A stretch of DNA of 64,000 nucleotides from Lycocorax pyrrhopterus obiensis (taxonomy: Eukaryota; Chordata; Aves; Passeriformes; Paradisaeidae), in the NCBI GenBank assembly GCA_014706295.1, contig JACSVZ010000009.1, positions 34,470,268-34,534,267 on the forward strand. The letters run 5' to 3'. The notes beneath the pieces were generated by a model, which made no database searches, was not told the origin of the DNA, and saw only the letters and a program-made list of their open reading frames with translations. The position numbers and the translations under genes were made by a program. Shown piece after piece: positions 12,990-64,000 of this stretch (the first letter of the stretch is position 1; every line of letters starts with the position of its first letter).

Positions 12990-14213
12990 TCCATCAAAAT
13001 TAAAAAAGGTGAGTCGGATTTTGCCTCTTAGCAACAACAGAAAACAGACCAGGTCAGAGAAGCGCTGGAAACTGATACTGATGCTTTTCACTTTTGATCC
13101 TTGGACTTTGATATTGAACCCAGACTACTGAAACTTGGGCTTTGCTAAGGTTTCACTACTATGCAGCTTTGCTTGTTTTACCTCCACAATACCACAGTTT
13201 ATCTTAATTTAAAGAAACTGCTGTGTTTTGAACCCTTTAATATCACTAAACAGGTGTGAGGGGTTTTTATGTGATTGTCAAAACCGAGTGCTGTGATCAT
13301 CTGAGTGTGCTTAAGGTTTGGGGTCTGGCTTTTTCCCTACTGCTCGGTATGTGCTGGGGAGTTATTAATCCATAAGTACTGCGTGTGATTAAGTGAATAA
13401 ACATGTAAAGCATGTGTAGGCAATGCCCTCTTGTGCTCTAGGGTGGCTACTATCCTACAGGACTGTTGGAGTTGGTATGCTTTGTCCCACAGCAAGTAAG
13501 GTTTCAGCTTCCAAGATATATCGTTACTATGTTCTATAAGGTTTTAATAAATACAAAGCTTGTTTACATGGTATATATGTTTAGTATATCATGTACAGTC
13601 ACTGAATTTCTGAAACATAATCATTGTGTTCATGCAGATCATTAGATGTTTCACTTCTATAGTCTTGTTTACTTCTTGGCAACCTAAAGCTAATTTAAAA
13701 GCAAGTTATGTTTGTTTGTGAAAAGTTATCTAGCTTCATCAGGATCTGAACAGAAGTTCTAATGGGCACAAAGAAGAGAGTAGACCATTCAATCATTCTT
13801 TCACCATTTAAAATAAAACAAAATTACACACTGTACTACAGCTTCCAGACTACATAATGAAAAAGTGCAGATACCATCTTCATCGATTAAGTAGAACCAA
13901 AAAAGTTCATAGAAAATAGATTGCTCATTTTCACGCTACAAACGAATATGTTGTTTGCCATTTTAACAAATTTAAAGGTGTGTTATTTCAGCAGCATTGT
14001 TGTAAATTGTACCGTAGTGCAGTTTCTTTTTCATAAAAATACCTTACAAATGGTCAGTCAAAAGTCATCAGCAAAAGAAAAACCCAGAAAACAATCAACC
14101 AAACAAAAAACAGAGGTAATGCTGATGCCAAAACAATTATAATACTGTTGGTACATAGAAAAGTAATCCTTATATTTTATACATTTATACAGAGTATAAA
14201 AGGTAACAGCAGA

Positions 14214-61908
<47,695 letters not shown>

Positions 61909-64000
61909 CTAAAAAGAAGAGATGTTGCAGTCAGGTTTGTGGAAATGGCCTTTCACCGCAGCTGCACAGCCACAGTGTAATTTTTTTTGTGTAATATTAA
62001 TGTAATTTTGTACAGTGAAACATCAGAAACACTGCATTGGAAAGGCACAGACTGCACCTGCAGGAGTTCAGCTCTAAGGGATCTGCTGACACTTCTATGC
62101 AATGCAGAATAAGTCAATGCTTCAAATCTGTTTTCTCAAGTTTAAGGCTACCCACATTAGGGAAAAGTCACTTTGGCATCAACTACTGGAACTATTGATA
62201 CTGAAGCAAATAAGTTTCGTGGACTGTAATTAAAAACCAAAGGAAATGGAAGTTTTAAGATTAGACAGCTATTTTATTCCATGCAAAACCATGGTATGGT
62301 GATCCATCCCAAAGGCCTCTGTGAAAACAGCATGAGAGCCCATCCCGAGGCATGGCTGCCAAGGGTAAAGAAAATCACTGCATTTAAGAAACTGCATGAA
62401 ATTCCCTCTGTATTCACAAATATTCAGCTTCACATGTAAAAGAGGCTTGCTGATTATAACATTAAATTTATCAACTGCGGGATCTCCATCATGATTTTTT
62501 TCCATAAACATTAAGGCCTAGATCTAAAAGATGGTCCTAAGGATATTGCAGATAGGACATCTATAGGAACAAGTTTCTCTAAAGTTTACTGGCATTCCTG
62601 CAGAAATGAGTAGCACCTGTAAAATAGGATTACTCAACTCTAACATGAATGCAGCGTATCATAAAAAATCCAAGACCAGCATGAGCTAAATACATACACA
62701 ATTATTTGCCTGTTTACCTATAATGATATCAAGTTAAATTATGAACAAAAACCATATATTCCTTAAAAAATGAAGCAACGGAATGCTACCAAGCTACATA
62801 GCTGAAAACCAGGAAAGAAAATCCTAAAATAACTTGTTTTTCCTCAGGTGTCAGAGTTCCCTAATACCACAAGACATTTGTAGACTATTTTCATCATAAA
62901 ATAAAGGTCATTTCATTCTCTAGGTGAAGTAATAGGACCACAAGGGTGAATTTAGAGAGTTCATTGATCATAAACTTTTAATTCTGCAAAAATGTCACAG
63001 AAGGTACATTTTATAGATATATAGAACCTTGATTTTCTATTTAGAGGTATAGTGAAGCACCAAAATCAATCACTGCGTCTACAAAACAGTATTTTTTTAA
63101 AAACAGGGTCACAGTTGATTTTTTAACAAAATATTGTATCATCATTCTTTGGTATGCAATGAGGACCGTGGCAGGACATGCTTCCACAAACAACAGAAAA
63201 TTATTTTTCAGTGTGTAGCATTTGCATATAACAAAATTTTTTCTTTGTTGCTATCCAAGCAACATTCACAGAAAGGACCAGGTACCAAAAAAAGGGGTAT
63301 TTTCAGATAAGACCAATTGTATTTTTAGTCCAAACTCCTTTTAATTCTGGGCAATATTCAGGCACCTGAGTCAAGAAGCCTCTCATACCTGGAGATCTCT
63401 TTGGATACTGAAAGGATTAACGGCACTGGCTTACAACGCTGGAACCGAATATTCTTTTAAAAGGAGAACAGCTGTCATGGCCAGAAAAGCCTCTCACCTT
63501 TTTTTTTGACTGTTCAAACCCACAGTTTACAATAAGACTGGTTTTTTTGAGAGCCTGGAAAGACCAGGATGGGAGTTACCAAGCAGAATGAGAGATGGTC
63601 CCCAAACAAGCTGGTTCTAGAAGCAGATGAGACATCCTAAAAGGGACATCCTAAAAAGATTCTGAAACAAGGTTGGGGTTGCTGAGGAATACTGACCCCT
63701 TCTCCTCAACCAGACAGGAAAGGTGAAATTCCAGTAGTTCTGGGGGGGAATATTAAAGATCAAACGAAGAAGGAGACAAGCAGAAGAAATGTCAGGGAGC
63801 CATCTGGTGTAACAGATTTAAAAAATGAAAAAAACCAAAAAACCACTAGCTGATGCTACGGCTGTGTAATTTCCAGTTGTGCTCATTAAGTTTCAGCTAC
63901 GTGATGTTTCTGAGGTCTTATGCATCTTCGCACACTGTCTAGTAAAATTACTTACTGGAAATGAGCTCTTACCTAATAGCTTATTTGGATTATGCTAATT
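61909..64000 (-). other. LRP1B: LRP1B intron, continues past the window
   Basis: About 2.1 kb without a YWTD or cysteine-rich exon on the minus strand. Nothing recognised beyond short homopolymers and a doubled acatcctaaaa(g) near 63632-63657. Confidence 0.65.

Larger units (their letters stand above)
12823..14213 (-). other. LRP1B: LRP1B 3' UTR (distal end uncertain)
   Basis: Sequence after the LRP1B stop. On the minus strand, a canonical AATAAA lies at 12984-12989. An ATTAAA at 12823-12828 is followed downstream by a GT-rich run (TGTTTGTGGTTG), a good downstream element. Either could end the message, giving a UTR of about 1.2-1.4 kb, and a longer form is possible. The block is AT-rich with no open frame of note. 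Confidence 0.5.

Noticed and set aside
62269..62511. Minus-strand frame checked as a possible further upstream LRP1B exon
   Set aside because: It has no YWTD, EGF or LDLa pattern and does not match the propeller sequence expected before CPEFKRPRG.

Overview
This is vertebrate nuclear DNA, most likely from a bird. It is AT-rich, intron-rich, and carries truncated CR1-type LINE tails in both orientations plus two solo LTR-like blocks. There is no bacterial-style gene packing, so nearly every open frame in the window is chance.

The one gene I can support is LRP1B (LDL receptor-related protein 1B), on the minus strand and entering from the right edge. Fourteen conserved exons between 61908 and 14214, plus one extra cassette-like exon at 32868-32981, splice into a continuous frame with GT donors and AG acceptors throughout. 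The joined coding length is 2022 bases, giving 673 residues and a stop. In transcript order (right to left) they encode: the end of the last YWTD beta-propeller (61908-57520), a chain of EGF-like repeats (57001-22535), the single transmembrane helix (20406-20316), and a cytoplasmic tail with NPSY and NPVY sorting motifs (18024-14214). A 3' UTR follows down to roughly 12.8-13.0 kb. The 5' part of the gene lies beyond position 64000.

Positions 1 to about 12.8 kb are intergenic, downstream of LRP1B. I find no gene there. They hold a solo LTR-like element near 633-1244, a short CR1 tail, a (TA)n microsatellite and some AT-rich stretches that look like conserved non-coding DNA. Introns hold CR1 tails, an antisense LTR near 36.0-36.4 kb, a CpG-rich patch near 25.9-26.4 kb, a 20-bp minisatellite near 47.7 kb and a few enhancer-like blocks.

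The best lead is the exon at 32868-32981. It has a symmetric phase, is 114 bp long, and swaps half-EGF modules so that either inclusion or skipping leaves well-formed six-cysteine EGF repeats. From memory, human LRP1B has no counterpart at this junction. A second oddity is the neighbouring EGF exon at 40409-40570, which is about 68% GC with 15 CpGs inside an AT-rich locus.
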